A program made the position numbers and the translations under genes. Below are positions 1-7,752 of a DNA stretch of 32,308 nucleotides, one piece after another. The stretch's first letter is position 1; each line of letters starts with the position of its first letter. The stretch covers positions 1 through 32,308 of the forward strand of contig CAMBYC010000022.1 in NCBI GenBank assembly GCA_945871875.1, given 5' to 3'. The notes under the pieces are model-generated. The model was given only the letters and a program-made list of their open reading frames with translations, ran no database searches and was not told the DNA's origin. Source of the DNA: Sphingobacterium thalpophilum (GTDB taxonomy: Bacteria; Bacteroidota; Bacteroidia; Chitinophagales; Chitinophagaceae).

Positions 1-1767
1 TGTATAATTTTCATCTTCTTCCTCAATCAACAAATCATCTAAAAATTCATAACAACTATCATTGATGCTTTCAATCAATTGGTTTTTTAATTTGCCATGC
101 GTTTTTGCAAATTTTTCAACAGATTTAAAGGAAAGTGTGAATTCTTGTAAAGCAAACATTTTTAAAAGATTATCTTGTATCTCCGATAATGATATTTCCG
201 CTACATAGTGATTATATGATTGTTTCTCACTTTTTGGAATCGCAGTCTTTTCTATTTTTGTTTTTGATTTTACCTTTTCTTGATTTTTAATAGATAAATC
301 TTGCTCTTCATCTTTTAAATATTCACTCAACAAATTAACTGTATCTGCATGTTTACCTTGAACTTCATTTATTGTATCTAAATCAATATTAATTTTCTTT
401 CTCACAACTTCATAAATTGTTGGAATTGCTTTAGTAGCCTTTTCCAAATCTTTATCTATAATTAAATCATCTATGATTTTTTCATACTGTGCCAATTGAC
501 TTTTTTCTGAAAATAGCACTTTTGTATATTCTCTTGGGATTGGTTTTCTTTTAAAGATTCCAGTAAAATCATTTTGAAGGGCATATTGTAAGTATAATTT
601 TAAAGCAGTAAATCTATCGTGGTTAAGTATAAACTTCGAAGCATCTAAATAGATGCTTGCTATTTGTGGATGTTTGGAATTTTGTATACACAACTTATCA
701 ATAGCTTTGCAAAATAATTCTAGATTGCCATCAAAGTTGACTTTTAAGTTTTCAAATATTGATTTCCAACGATTAACATTGATATAATTTAAAGCAATTT
801 CATCTTCTTCACGTAAAGGTTCAATTTCATTAATATATGGTGCAATTGCTATTTCTATTTTTTGTAAGACTAAAGTTTCAAAGGCTTTTTTAGCTTCTAT
901 ATGATATGAATTTAATTTTTTTATGCTTTTGGGTTTTATAAAATATTTCTTTCTTACTTCATTTTCAGCTGCATAAAAGATACAATGAACAAATTCTTCC
1001 AATGAGGTGTCTATAGAATTAAAATAGTTTCTACTGCCATTTCTAAATCTATGGTTTTTTCTAGCAACAAGGTCTGCAACCGTTCCAAATGCTATTTCCA
1101 TTGATGTTTTTTCTTGTACAAATAATCTACCTAATGCACTATATGTCTTTAAATAAAGTTTAACAATTTCAATATGACAATGCGTAATATCAGTGAAATT
1201 GTTATTTTTAATATTTAATCTATTAAGGTGTATTACTTCGTGGTCTGATAGTTTTAATTTTATTTTATACCTGTAGCCCAATTTCCAATCGTTATCAAAT
1301 AGGCTTCTGTAATCTCCCTCTTTTTTTATTTCCGTAATAAGTTTTTCTAAACCAACATTATCTCCAACTTCTATTAATATTTGTCTAAGAAAAAAGTTGC
1401 AATACATTCTGCATACATCGTAATGTTTTTTAATAACAAAAACTCTTTGCTTAAGAAGGACTAAATTTTTATCTTTTTCATATTCATTTATAAAATCAAA
1501 AAGAAGTATAAAAACATAAGTAGGAGATCGGTAATCTAAAATTGTTAACTCACCCTTATAAAAGCGATCTTTAAATATTTTATAAAAATTGATTTGATTT
1601 TCGCTAGCAGTTTCAATAGCAGAATAAGTGAAAGTTGATAACAAGTTCCAAGAAGGGATGTACTTTTTTAATCCTATAAATTTTGCTTTTTGCAATAAAC
1701 TATATGATTGATTGGTTACATCAATTATAGATTCGTCATCAAAAAGGGATAGATTTTTATTGCTCAC
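1..1767 (-). CDS. TerB_N/TerB_C-type protein, 3' end outside window
   Basis: I translated the minus strand by hand. The frame is open from a GTG at 1767 to base 1, giving 589 codons with no stop; it is absent from the ORF track because it leaves the window. The N-terminal third contains 'NQINFYKIFKDRFYKGELTI' followed by an aromatic segment ending 'FDFINEYEK', which resembles the TerB_N pattern of a Q..WY.WR motif and an E/D-L/F-IN motif. The visible C-terminus, 'LIESINDSCYEFLDDLLIEE', resembles the INE...LIEED ending of TerB_C, so only a few residues are probably missing. A lysine- and glutamate-rich linker lies between. The family is linked by comparative genomics to tellurite/stress and DNA-processing or defence gene clusters, usually with an ATPase or helicase. 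No biochemical role can be assigned. GTG is chosen because no in-frame ATG exists upstream and a TAA lies about 30 bases before it; a TTG in between is the alternative. Confidence 0.62.
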   Translation of the reverse strand, partial: MSNKNLSLFDDESIIDVTNQSYSLLQKAKFIGLKKYIPSWNLLSTFTYSAIETASENQINFYKIFKDRFYKGELTILDYRSPTYVFILLFDFINEYEKDKNLVLLKQRVFVIKKHYDVCRMYCNFFLRQILIEVGDNVGLEKLITEIKKEGDYRSLFDNDWKLGYRYKIKLKLSDHEVIHLNRLNIKNNNFTDITHCHIEIVKLYLKTYSALGRLFVQEKTSMEIAFGTVADLVARKNHRFRNGSRNYFNSIDTSLEEFVHCIFYAAENEVRKKYFIKPKSIKKLNSYHIEAKKAFETLVLQKIEIAIAPYINEIEPLREEDEIALNYINVNRWKSIFENLKVNFDGNLELFCKAIDKLCIQNSKHPQIASIYLDASKFILNHDRFTALKLYLQYALQNDFTGIFKRKPIPREYTKVLFSEKSQLAQYEKIIDDLIIDKDLEKATKAIPTIYEVVRKKINIDLDTINEVQGKHADTVNLLSEYLKDEEQDLSIKNQEKVKSKTKIEKTAIPKSEKQSYNHYVAEISLSEIQDNLLKMFALQEFTLSFKSVEKFAKTHGKLKNQLIESINDSCYEFLDDLLIEEEDENYT

Positions 1768-2089
1768 CTTGAAATTCAAATTTTTGTAAATTTCAAATTA
1801 TTAGCTGGTAAAAATTGATTTTTATGATTTTATTTGTAAAACATTTTCCACAAAATCAATAATAAATAAATCATCTTACAGGTTTTGCTAAACTGATATT
1901 TATTGGCTAATTGTTTATATTATGTACGAGTGCAGCTTTAATTGATTCTGCAGATTGTATAATTACAATTGATTATCAAAAAAAATAAAATAAATCTTTT
2001 AATATTAAAATCTATTTTCTAAGTTTTGAGAAAAATGGATGATAAAATAACTGGCAATACAAAAAAGTATTATTTAAAATAGAACTGAA
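1768..2089. other. AT-rich intergenic gap at the accessory/core boundary
   Basis: These 322 bases contain no convincing ORF, tRNA or transposon end. Two inverted repeats are visible: one directly upstream of the TerB-type gene (listed separately) and a small one at 1954-1969 (ATTGTA-TAAT-TACAAT). An 8-bp direct repeat AATTGATT occurs at 1940 and 1967. The gap should hold the 3' end of the rng transcript and the promoter of the TerB-type gene, but I see no exact TAnnTTTG element upstream of that gene. Confidence 0.5.
1769..1796. promoter_or_regulatory. 8-bp inverted repeat abutting the GTG start
   Basis: Arms TTGAAATT (1769-1776) and AATTTCAA (1789-1796) are perfect complements separated by 12 bases. 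The repeat ends one base from the GTG start of the minus-strand TerB-type gene. It could be an operator or an RNA hairpin covering the ribosome entry site. In AT-rich DNA it could also be chance. Confidence 0.3.
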
Positions 2090-3637
2090 TTAGAGCCTAA
2101 TTTCTTCTTCATTTTTATCGTAGAAGTGCCATTCAGTAAGATGAAAGGTATTATTTGATTTTACATTCAAGGAAATTTTATGTTTCCAAGCCCATTTTCT
2201 ACGGATGGATAATAAACCTTTGGTCAAAAAGGCAAACATAATTGGATGCACAATCAGTGTTAGTGATTTGTGGTTTTGAAGTGATAAGTAACTGAGATTT
2301 TTTTCAATATCATCTTCAAGAATTAGGGCGGAAGATATTTTACCTGTACCATGACAAGAAGGGCAAACCTCTTGTGTGTTGATGTTGACTTCAGGTTTCA
2401 TCCTTTGTCTGGTGATCTGCATCAATCCAAACTTAGAAATTGCCAAAACTGCGTGTTTAGATCTGTCTGAAAGCATGAATTGCTCCATAGAATCTGCAAG
2501 TTTCTTTTTGTTGTCGGGGAGTTTCATATCAATAAAATCCACCACAATGATGCCACCTAAATCTCGAAGTCTTAACTGGCGAGCAATTTCTTCAGCAGCT
2601 TCAAGGTTTGTTTGCAATGCATTTTCTTCTTGGTTATTGCCTACGCTTTTGTAGCCACTATTTACATCAATTACGTGTAAAGCTTCAGTATGTTCTACAA
2701 TAAGATAAGCACCACTTGGAAGGTTAACGGTTTTGCCAAATGCACCTTTTACTTGTTTTGTAACGCCAAAATGATCAAAAATTGGAGTATTTCCAGTATA
2801 AAGGGTTACGATATCAAGCTTATCTGGAGCAATTTTTTGTATGTATGCTCTAGTATCACTGTAAATGGTTTTATCATTAACAATAATGCGATTAAAATCT
2901 TCATTCAACAAATCCCTAAGCATGCTTGTAGCTTTGGTTTGTTCGCTAAGAATTTTTTCTGGTGCAACAGCTCCTTTAAGATTTTTTTGAATTAGTTGCC
3001 AATTGGCTACAAGATTGTTTAAGTCTTGGTGAAGTTCAGATGTGTTTTTCCCTTCTGCAGCGGTTCTAACAATTACACCAAAGTTTTTAGGTTTGATGGA
3101 TTCTACAATCTTTTGCAAACGTTTTCTTTCTTCGGCAGAGTGAATTTTACGCGAAACTGCGATAATATCATTAAATGGAGTTACCACTACAAATCTACCT
3201 GGTAATGAAATTTCACAACTTAATCTAGGACCTTTGGCTGCAATTGGTTCTTTTAAAATTTGTACTAAAACATTAGGTTTTGAACCCAATACTTCTGTGA
3301 TTTTTCCAGTTTTTACAATTTCTGCTTCTACATTAAACTTAGAATAATCAAATCCATTGGCAGTTTTGTCGCTAATTGACAACTGTGTAAACTTGAGTAA
3401 AGATTTAGCGTAAGGGCTTAAATCTGTGTAGTGTAGAAAAGCATCTTTTTCAAAGCCTACATCAACAAATGCAGCATTTAGACCTGGAATAAGTTTTTTA
3501 ACTTTTCCCAGATATAAATCACCAACAGCGAAGCGGGCATCTGCTTTTTCATTGTGCATTTCCACCAATCGCTTGTCTTCTAACAAGGCTATTTCAACGC
3601 CTTGTGGTGCTACATTTATAATTAATTCTTTGTTCAA
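2090..3637 (-). CDS. rng: Ribonuclease G (Rne/Rng family)
   Basis: This is a 515-residue endoribonuclease of the RNase E/G family, acting in rRNA maturation and mRNA decay in the cytoplasm. The N-terminus 'MNKELIINV' is typical. An S1-like RNA-binding segment follows ('VGDLYLGKVKKLIPGLNAAF'). The catalytic aspartates lie in 'HVIDVNSG' and 'GGIIVVDFIDM', and the zinc-link motif is 'CPSCHGTG'. The length fits RNase G and there is no long RNase E scaffold tail. The start must be TTG: a TGA lies two codons upstream in frame and no in-frame ATG intervenes. It is the last gene of an HU-TPR-microprotein-rng series, separated from the microprotein by a terminator-like hairpin that would sit in its leader. 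Confidence 0.95.
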   Translation of the reverse strand: MNKELIINVAPQGVEIALLEDKRLVEMHNEKADARFAVGDLYLGKVKKLIPGLNAAFVDVGFEKDAFLHYTDLSPYAKSLLKFTQLSISDKTANGFDYSKFNVEAEIVKTGKITEVLGSKPNVLVQILKEPIAAKGPRLSCEISLPGRFVVVTPFNDIIAVSRKIHSAEERKRLQKIVESIKPKNFGVIVRTAAEGKNTSELHQDLNNLVANWQLIQKNLKGAVAPEKILSEQTKATSMLRDLLNEDFNRIIVNDKTIYSDTRAYIQKIAPDKLDIVTLYTGNTPIFDHFGVTKQVKGAFGKTVNLPSGAYLIVEHTEALHVIDVNSGYKSVGNNQEENALQTNLEAAEEIARQLRLRDLGGIIVVDFIDMKLPDNKKKLADSMEQFMLSDRSKHAVLAISKFGLMQITRQRMKPEVNINTQEVCPSCHGTGKISSALILEDDIEKNLSYLSLQNHKSLTLIVHPIMFAFLTKGLLSIRRKWAWKHKISLNVKSNNTFHLTEWHFYDKNEEEIRL

Positions 3638-3660
3638 ACGTCAAAACGCATTCATACTAA

Positions 3661-3700
3661 ATAAAAATAACCAACTGTCGGTAACAATTTACAGACAGTT
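3661..3700 (-). terminator. Hairpin with U-rich tail between microprotein and rng
   Basis: AACTGTC (3673-3679) pairs with GACAGTT (3694-3700). After one mismatch, four more base pairs extend the stem to a 4-base loop. Read on the minus strand, the stem is followed by TTATTTTTAT. It lies 27 bases after the microprotein stop and upstream of the rng start, so it may end or attenuate transcription between the two genes, or be a processing site. Confidence 0.55.
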
Positions 3701-3727
3701 AGCACATTACATAACCGGAGGAGAAAA

Positions 3728-3823
3728 TTACTTTTTTCCTTTTTTATGACGGTTCTTTCTTAAACGTTTTTTACGTTTGTGCGTTGCTATCTTATGACGT
3801 TTTCTTTTTTTACCACAAGGCAT
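3728..3823 (-). CDS. 31-residue highly basic microprotein, candidate Bacteroidota ribosomal protein
   Basis: This small ORF is not in the ORF track. It runs ATG (3821-3823) to TAA (3728-3730) and encodes 31 residues beginning 'MPCGKKRKRHKIATHKRKKR'. About two thirds of the residues are Lys, Arg or His, and there are no acidic residues. I recall near-identical 'MPCGKKRKRHKMATHKRKKRLRKNR' proteins, annotated as hypothetical, across the Bacteroidota. Such composition and conservation suggest rRNA binding. A Bacteroidota-specific large-subunit protein, bL38, was reported from the Flavobacterium johnsoniae ribosome structure; whether this is that protein I cannot verify. It does not match the 30S protein THX pattern that I know. 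It sits 27 bases downstream of the TPR gene and upstream of rng, so expression with an rRNA-processing enzyme is plausible. Confidence 0.8.
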   Translation of the reverse strand: MPCGKKRKRHKIATHKRKKRLRKNRHKKGKK

Positions 3824-3850
3824 ATTAATCTATTTATTGTATTATTGAAC

Positions 3851-4690
3851 TTAGTTTAAATTTTTTATCTTTTCGTCAATCGCCTTTATTAATTCGGGGT
3901 TTGTAACGAAAATTTTGCCTTTAAGATACCATTTTTTTGCATCAGCTGTTTGATTAGATCTTTCATAAGCTTCTGCTAGTAAAAAAATAGCTTCTAAATT
4001 GGCAGGTTGGCTTTTAACCACTCTATTCAATCGGTCTATGGCTTTGTCAAACTGTCCTGTTAACATTCCACCATATCCCAACATAAATTGAGCATACATG
4101 TTTGTGCTGTCTTTTTGAGCAACTTCCCTAATTTTTAGAATTCCTTCCATTGGAGAAGAGGTACCAGAAGCACCAAAAATGAATGTACTGCCCCAACCAA
4201 CTTTTGCTGAATCATTACCTGGATTTATAGCAAGAACAAGATCAAATAACTCTTTAGCCTGATTCGCCATCCAAGATTTCATTGATGGTTCTTGTTCAGA
4301 TTGCAATTCGCTCAAATAGGTTTGGGCGGCAAAGTTGAGACTTTTCTCGCTATTTTCCAATTTAGCTTTTTCAGATTGGTAAAAAAGATAAGGAATTCGG
4401 TTTTGAATTGAATCTTTCCAATACAAGGACAGAGCCTCATATTGTTGGAGCTTTTGATTTTTAAGGTCTCCGCGGGAGATAGTATTTTCTAATGTAATTA
4501 TCTTTGTAAGTTGCTGTTTATCAACTAATTGTTTTGCTTTTTCAAGCAATAAATCAAAGGTAATTACAGGGTTTACGGTTTCTTTTTCTGCAGGAATAGT
4601 ACCCTTTGAATGTGGTATTGTTCTACCAAAAAAAAATAATGAAAATAACAGGGCTATCGACCCTGTTATTATAAAAATTTGTTGCTTCAC
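3851..4690 (-). CDS. Membrane-anchored tetratricopeptide repeat protein
   Basis: The 279-residue protein has one N-terminal hydrophobic segment ('IFIITGSIALLFSLFFFG', residues 5-22) that acts as a signal anchor or uncleaved signal peptide, followed by a helical region and at least two TPR-like units in the C-terminal half ('SANMYAQFMLGYGG'-like and 'NLEAIFLLAEAYERSNQTAD'). The soluble part should face the periplasm. No enzyme motif is visible, so it is probably a scaffold. It lies 26 bases after the HU gene on the same strand. This HU-TPR-rng order, next to mutY, recurs in the Bacteroidota as far as I recall. Its partner and substrate are unknown. Confidence 0.8.
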   Translation of the reverse strand: MKQQIFIITGSIALLFSLFFFGRTIPHSKGTIPAEKETVNPVITFDLLLEKAKQLVDKQQLTKIITLENTISRGDLKNQKLQQYEALSLYWKDSIQNRIPYLFYQSEKAKLENSEKSLNFAAQTYLSELQSEQEPSMKSWMANQAKELFDLVLAINPGNDSAKVGWGSTFIFGASGTSSPMEGILKIREVAQKDSTNMYAQFMLGYGGMLTGQFDKAIDRLNRVVKSQPANLEAIFLLAEAYERSNQTADAKKWYLKGKIFVTNPELIKAIDEKIKNLN

Positions 4691-4716
4691 TTGGTTTTGT
4701 GTATTAATGCACGAAG

Positions 4717-5049
4717 TTAACGCACATCCATCATTTCTTCAGCACCATCTTCAATAATTGGCGTATTTAACTGCAATTTTTTTACTTCATGCATAAATTC
4801 TTTTGCAGGTTTGAATGCAGGAATAAAATGTGCAGGAATTTGTACTGCAGTGTTTTTCTTGATGTTTCTTCCAATTTTAGCAGCTCTTTTTTTGGTAATA
4901 AAACTACCAAATCCTCTGATGTAAATGTTTTCGCCTTTCGCAAGGGATTCCTTTACTTCTTTTAACATTGTTTCAATAGAAACTAAAACGTCAAGGCGTG
5001 GGATGCCCGTTTTTTCAGAAATGTTGTGAATCAAATCAGCTTTTCTCAT
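4717..5049 (-). CDS. HU/IHF-family DNA-binding protein
   Basis: This is a nucleoid-associated DNA-bending protein of about 110 residues. The N-terminal helices 'MRKADLIHNISEKTGIPRLD' form the dimer core. 'IYIRGFGSFITKKRAAKIGRN' is the HU signature, and 'IPAHFIPAFKPAKEFMHEV' closes the beta-arm fold. A short acidic tail ('EDGAEEMMDVR') follows, an addition compared with the roughly 90-residue E. coli HU. The ORF track starts 21 codons upstream, but the ATG at 5049 gives the normal family N-terminus, so I place the start there. It is divergent from mutY and probably heads the transcript into the TPR gene. Confidence 0.93.
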   Translation of the reverse strand: MRKADLIHNISEKTGIPRLDVLVSIETMLKEVKESLAKGENIYIRGFGSFITKKRAAKIGRNIKKNTAVQIPAHFIPAFKPAKEFMHEVKKLQLNTPIIEDGAEEMMDVR

Positions 5050-5204
5050 TGTGAGATTTTTTATGTGGTTTAGAGTTCTAAGGTAAATTATTAATAAAGT
5101 TAATGAAATCAAACTATTAGGATAATAATTACCATAATATGAAACGATATCTATTAAAAAAAATTGTAGCTTTTATACTTTCATACTACCTTCATTTTGT
5201 TAAA

Positions 5205-6272
5205 ATGGAAAATAAGCAACACAAATTTTTTGCCGATACCTTACTGCAATGGGATAATTTTAGCAATAAAAGGGCAATGCCCTGGAAGGGTGAAAAAGAT
5301 CCATACAAAATTTGGATTAGTGAAATTATGTTGCAGCAAACTCGCGTAGAACAAGGGATTGGATACTTTAATCGATTCATGGAAGTTTTTCCTACTATAG
5401 TAGATTTAGCTGATTCTGAAGATGATACAGTGTTTAAATTATGGGAGGGTTTGGGTTATTATTCAAGGTGTAAAAATATGCTTACAACCGCTCGTTTTAT
5501 TGTTTCAGAATATAAAGGTATTTTTCCTGATACATATCATTCTATCTTAAAACTTAAAGGAATTGGACCTTATACCGCTGCTGCAATTGCCTCTTTTGCA
5601 TTCAACTTACCTTATGCTGTTGTTGATGGTAATGTTTTAAGGGTTTTAAGTAGAGTATTTGGTATTTCTGAACCCATTGATGAACCGTCCTCAAGAAAAA
5701 TGTATGATGAATTGGCAAATAAATTGTTGTTAAGCCAAAATCCTGCTCAATACAATCAAGCCATAATGGATTTTGGTGCCACCATCTGTAAGCCTAAAGC
5801 TCCATTATGCAATTCTTGCCCTTTTCAAACTGATTGTATTGCTCTAAAAACCAATCTAGTGCAAAAATTGCCCATCAAATTAAAACGGTTAATCAAAAAA
5901 AATAGATTTTTTCACTATATTCTATTTAGACATCAAAATAAAATTTTATGTCGAAAAAGAACTGAAAAAGACATTTGGCAAAATTTGTTTGAATTTTATC
6001 TGTTAGAAGCTGATAAAATGCTATCAATTGCTGAACTTCTTGAAATAGATTCCATTTCTAAACTTTTGAAAGGTATAAATTATAAGTTAAATCGAGTTTC
6101 TATAATTTATAAACAACAACTTACTCATCAAATTATTAATGGAAGCTTCTATACAATAGATATTGAGTCAATTTTGCCAGTTGATGAAAGTTATTTTGCT
6201 GTAGAAGAGATCAACCTTCGCAGTTTACCCATGCCTAAATTTATCTTTTCTTTTTTAGATCAAAATTTGTAA
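5205..6272 (+). CDS. mutY: A/G-specific adenine glycosylase
   Basis: MutY removes adenine mispaired with 8-oxoguanine in base-excision repair. 'MPWKGEKDPYKIWISEIMLQQTRV' contains the catalytic glutamate. The helix-hairpin-helix 'LKGIGPYTAAAIASFAF' is followed by the catalytic aspartate in 'VVDGNVLR'. The 4Fe-4S loop is complete: 'CKPKAPLCNSCPFQTDC', spacing Cx6Cx2Cx5C. A NUDIX-like 8-oxoG recognition domain occupies the last 120 or so residues. The ORF track begins 22 codons earlier. I choose the ATG at 5205, giving 355 residues, because the family starts about 20 residues before the PW motif and the extra segment looks like a spurious hydrophobic extension. It is divergent from HU and followed by gldE. 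Confidence 0.95.
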   Translation: MENKQHKFFADTLLQWDNFSNKRAMPWKGEKDPYKIWISEIMLQQTRVEQGIGYFNRFMEVFPTIVDLADSEDDTVFKLWEGLGYYSRCKNMLTTARFIVSEYKGIFPDTYHSILKLKGIGPYTAAAIASFAFNLPYAVVDGNVLRVLSRVFGISEPIDEPSSRKMYDELANKLLLSQNPAQYNQAIMDFGATICKPKAPLCNSCPFQTDCIALKTNLVQKLPIKLKRLIKKNRFFHYILFRHQNKILCRKRTEKDIWQNLFEFYLLEADKMLSIAELLEIDSISKLLKGINYKLNRVSIIYKQQLTHQIINGSFYTIDIESILPVDESYFAVEEINLRSLPMPKFIFSFLDQNL

Positions 6273-6411
6273 TTTAGAGTATACTTACTTTTGAGTATTC
6301 AATTGCTTTAATTAATTGATTTTTAGATTCAAATCTATTGAATAAAACTGCTAATTATAATTAACTTGCATCTTATATTCCAGTAATAAAACTGCTATTT
6401 TGCTTCAAAAT
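6273..6411 (+). promoter_or_regulatory. mutY-gldE spacer with a 13-bp direct repeat
   Basis: AATAAAACTGCTA occurs exactly at 6341-6353 and 6385-6397, 44 bases apart start to start. The second copy lies just upstream of the gldE ATG. An imperfect hairpin-like ATTCAA/ATTGAAT pair is nearby. In many relatives ssb occupies this place; here only 139 bases remain, with no ORF. The repeats may be regulator sites, a duplicated promoter segment or a scar. Confidence 0.35.
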
Positions 6412-7752
6412 ATGGCATTTCTAAATACAATTTGTTTTTCATCAATACTTTTGCAGACGCAAATACCGCCTGCTGTAATTACCTCAATGGTTTTGATTTT
6501 ATTGATATTGTTGGTGCTTTCTTTCATGATTACAGGAGCTGAATCGGCTTTTTTTACACTGTCTTCTAAAGACATTGGTTTTATAAAAACCAAACAAAAT
6601 GACAATTCAAAGCGCATTTTAGAGTTATTGCAACACCCTAAATCATTTTTAGTTACTTTACACATTTCCAGCACTTTAATCAATATCGCCATAATAATAT
6701 TTTGCAATTTCTTGGCTGATAATCTACTTGGTGATAAGTTAATCCTCTTATTTGTTTTGCTCATAAAAGTAATAGGAATTGCCTTTATTTTAATCTTGTT
6801 TACCGAATTTCTACCTAAAATATGGGCTTCTAATAATGATTTAAGATTTGTATATAGTTCAGCTTTTTTGGTTGCTACTTTACATCAAATATTTGGACAA
6901 TTAAGTCGTGCTATACTTGGTTATACTGAAGGCATTGAACGATCTTTAGGGGGTGGAAATTCATCTATTATGAGTATGGAAGAATTGGATCAAGCCATTA
7001 ATCTTACAACCCCAAAAGATGCTACCGAAGAAGAAAAAAATATGCTGAAAGGCATTGTAAAATTTGGAAATATCACGGTTAGGCAAGTGATGAAAAGCAG
7101 GTTAGATGTTCAAGGTATAGACGACAATTCCAATTTTATTGAAGTTTTACAAAAAGTAGAAGCATTAGGTTATTCAAGATATCCTGTTTACAAGGAAAGT
7201 TTAGATCAAATTATCGGAATCTTACAAACGAAAGATTTAATTCCACATATTCATGAAAATCAAGATTTTGATTGGCATTCTTTGTTGCGACAACCACTTT
7301 TTGTTCATGAATATAAATTAATTGAAGATTTGCTCAAGGAATTGCAAATAAAGCGTGTCCATTTTGCAATTGTAGTTGATGAATTTGGTGGTACAGAAGG
7401 AATTATTACTTTAGAAGACATTATGGAAGAGGTAATTGGTGATATCCAAGATGAATTTGACGAGGAAGATTCGATTGGAAAAAAATTAGATGAAGAAAAT
7501 TATCTTTTTGAAGGGAAAGCTCCAATTATAGAAGTTTGTAGGTTTATTGATATTTCTCCGTTTACATTCGATAAATATCGTGGAGATAGTGAAACAATTG
7601 CAGGTTTGTTTTTAGAAATTATGGGAGAAATTCCAGCCATTAATAGTGAAATCACAATAGAAAATTGTACACTTACCGTTTTAGAGCTTGATAAAAACAG
7701 GATTAAGAAATTGAAGTTATCTGTGAAGCCTCAAAAAGTTGTTGTAAACTGA
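6412..7752 (+). CDS. gldE: GldE, gliding-motility CNNM/CorC-type membrane protein
   Basis: This 446-residue protein has an N-terminal DUF21 (CNNM) membrane domain of about four segments ('VLILLILLVLSFMITGAESAFF', 'TLHISSTLINIAIIIF'), a CBS pair ('VMKSRLDVQGID', 'YSRYPVYKESLDQIIGIL', 'DEFGGTEGIITLEDIMEEVIGDIQDE') and a C-terminal CorC_HlyC domain. GldE is required with GldD for gliding and type IX secretion in Flavobacterium, and CNNM/CorC proteins are otherwise linked to divalent cation transport. The identification as GldE rather than a generic hemolysin-like protein rests on gldD following directly with a one-base overlap (TGATG). I place the start at the ATG at 6412, four codons inside the TTG-initiated track ORF. 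Confidence 0.88.
   Translation: MAFLNTICFSSILLQTQIPPAVITSMVLILLILLVLSFMITGAESAFFTLSSKDIGFIKTKQNDNSKRILELLQHPKSFLVTLHISSTLINIAIIIFCNFLADNLLGDKLILLFVLLIKVIGIAFILILFTEFLPKIWASNNDLRFVYSSAFLVATLHQIFGQLSRAILGYTEGIERSLGGGNSSIMSMEELDQAINLTTPKDATEEEKNMLKGIVKFGNITVRQVMKSRLDVQGIDDNSNFIEVLQKVEALGYSRYPVYKESLDQIIGILQTKDLIPHIHENQDFDWHSLLRQPLFVHEYKLIEDLLKELQIKRVHFAIVVDEFGGTEGIITLEDIMEEVIGDIQDEFDEEDSIGKKLDEENYLFEGKAPIIEVCRFIDISPFTFDKYRGDSETIAGLFLEIMGEIPAINSEITIENCTLTVLELDKNRIKKLKLSVKPQKVVVN

Noticed and set aside
1921-1975. Possible tRNA or small RNA in the left gap
   Set aside because: Only short AT-rich stems can be formed; there is no cloverleaf and no T-loop sequence.
3552-3749. 65-residue plus-strand ORF over the rng start
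   Set aside because: It overlaps the rng start, the hairpin and the microprotein on the other strand and has no family features.
5139-5204. 22-codon N-terminal extension of MutY with a hydrophobic stretch
   Set aside because: A membrane segment on a DNA repair enzyme is unlikely, and the ATG at 5205 gives the usual family start.
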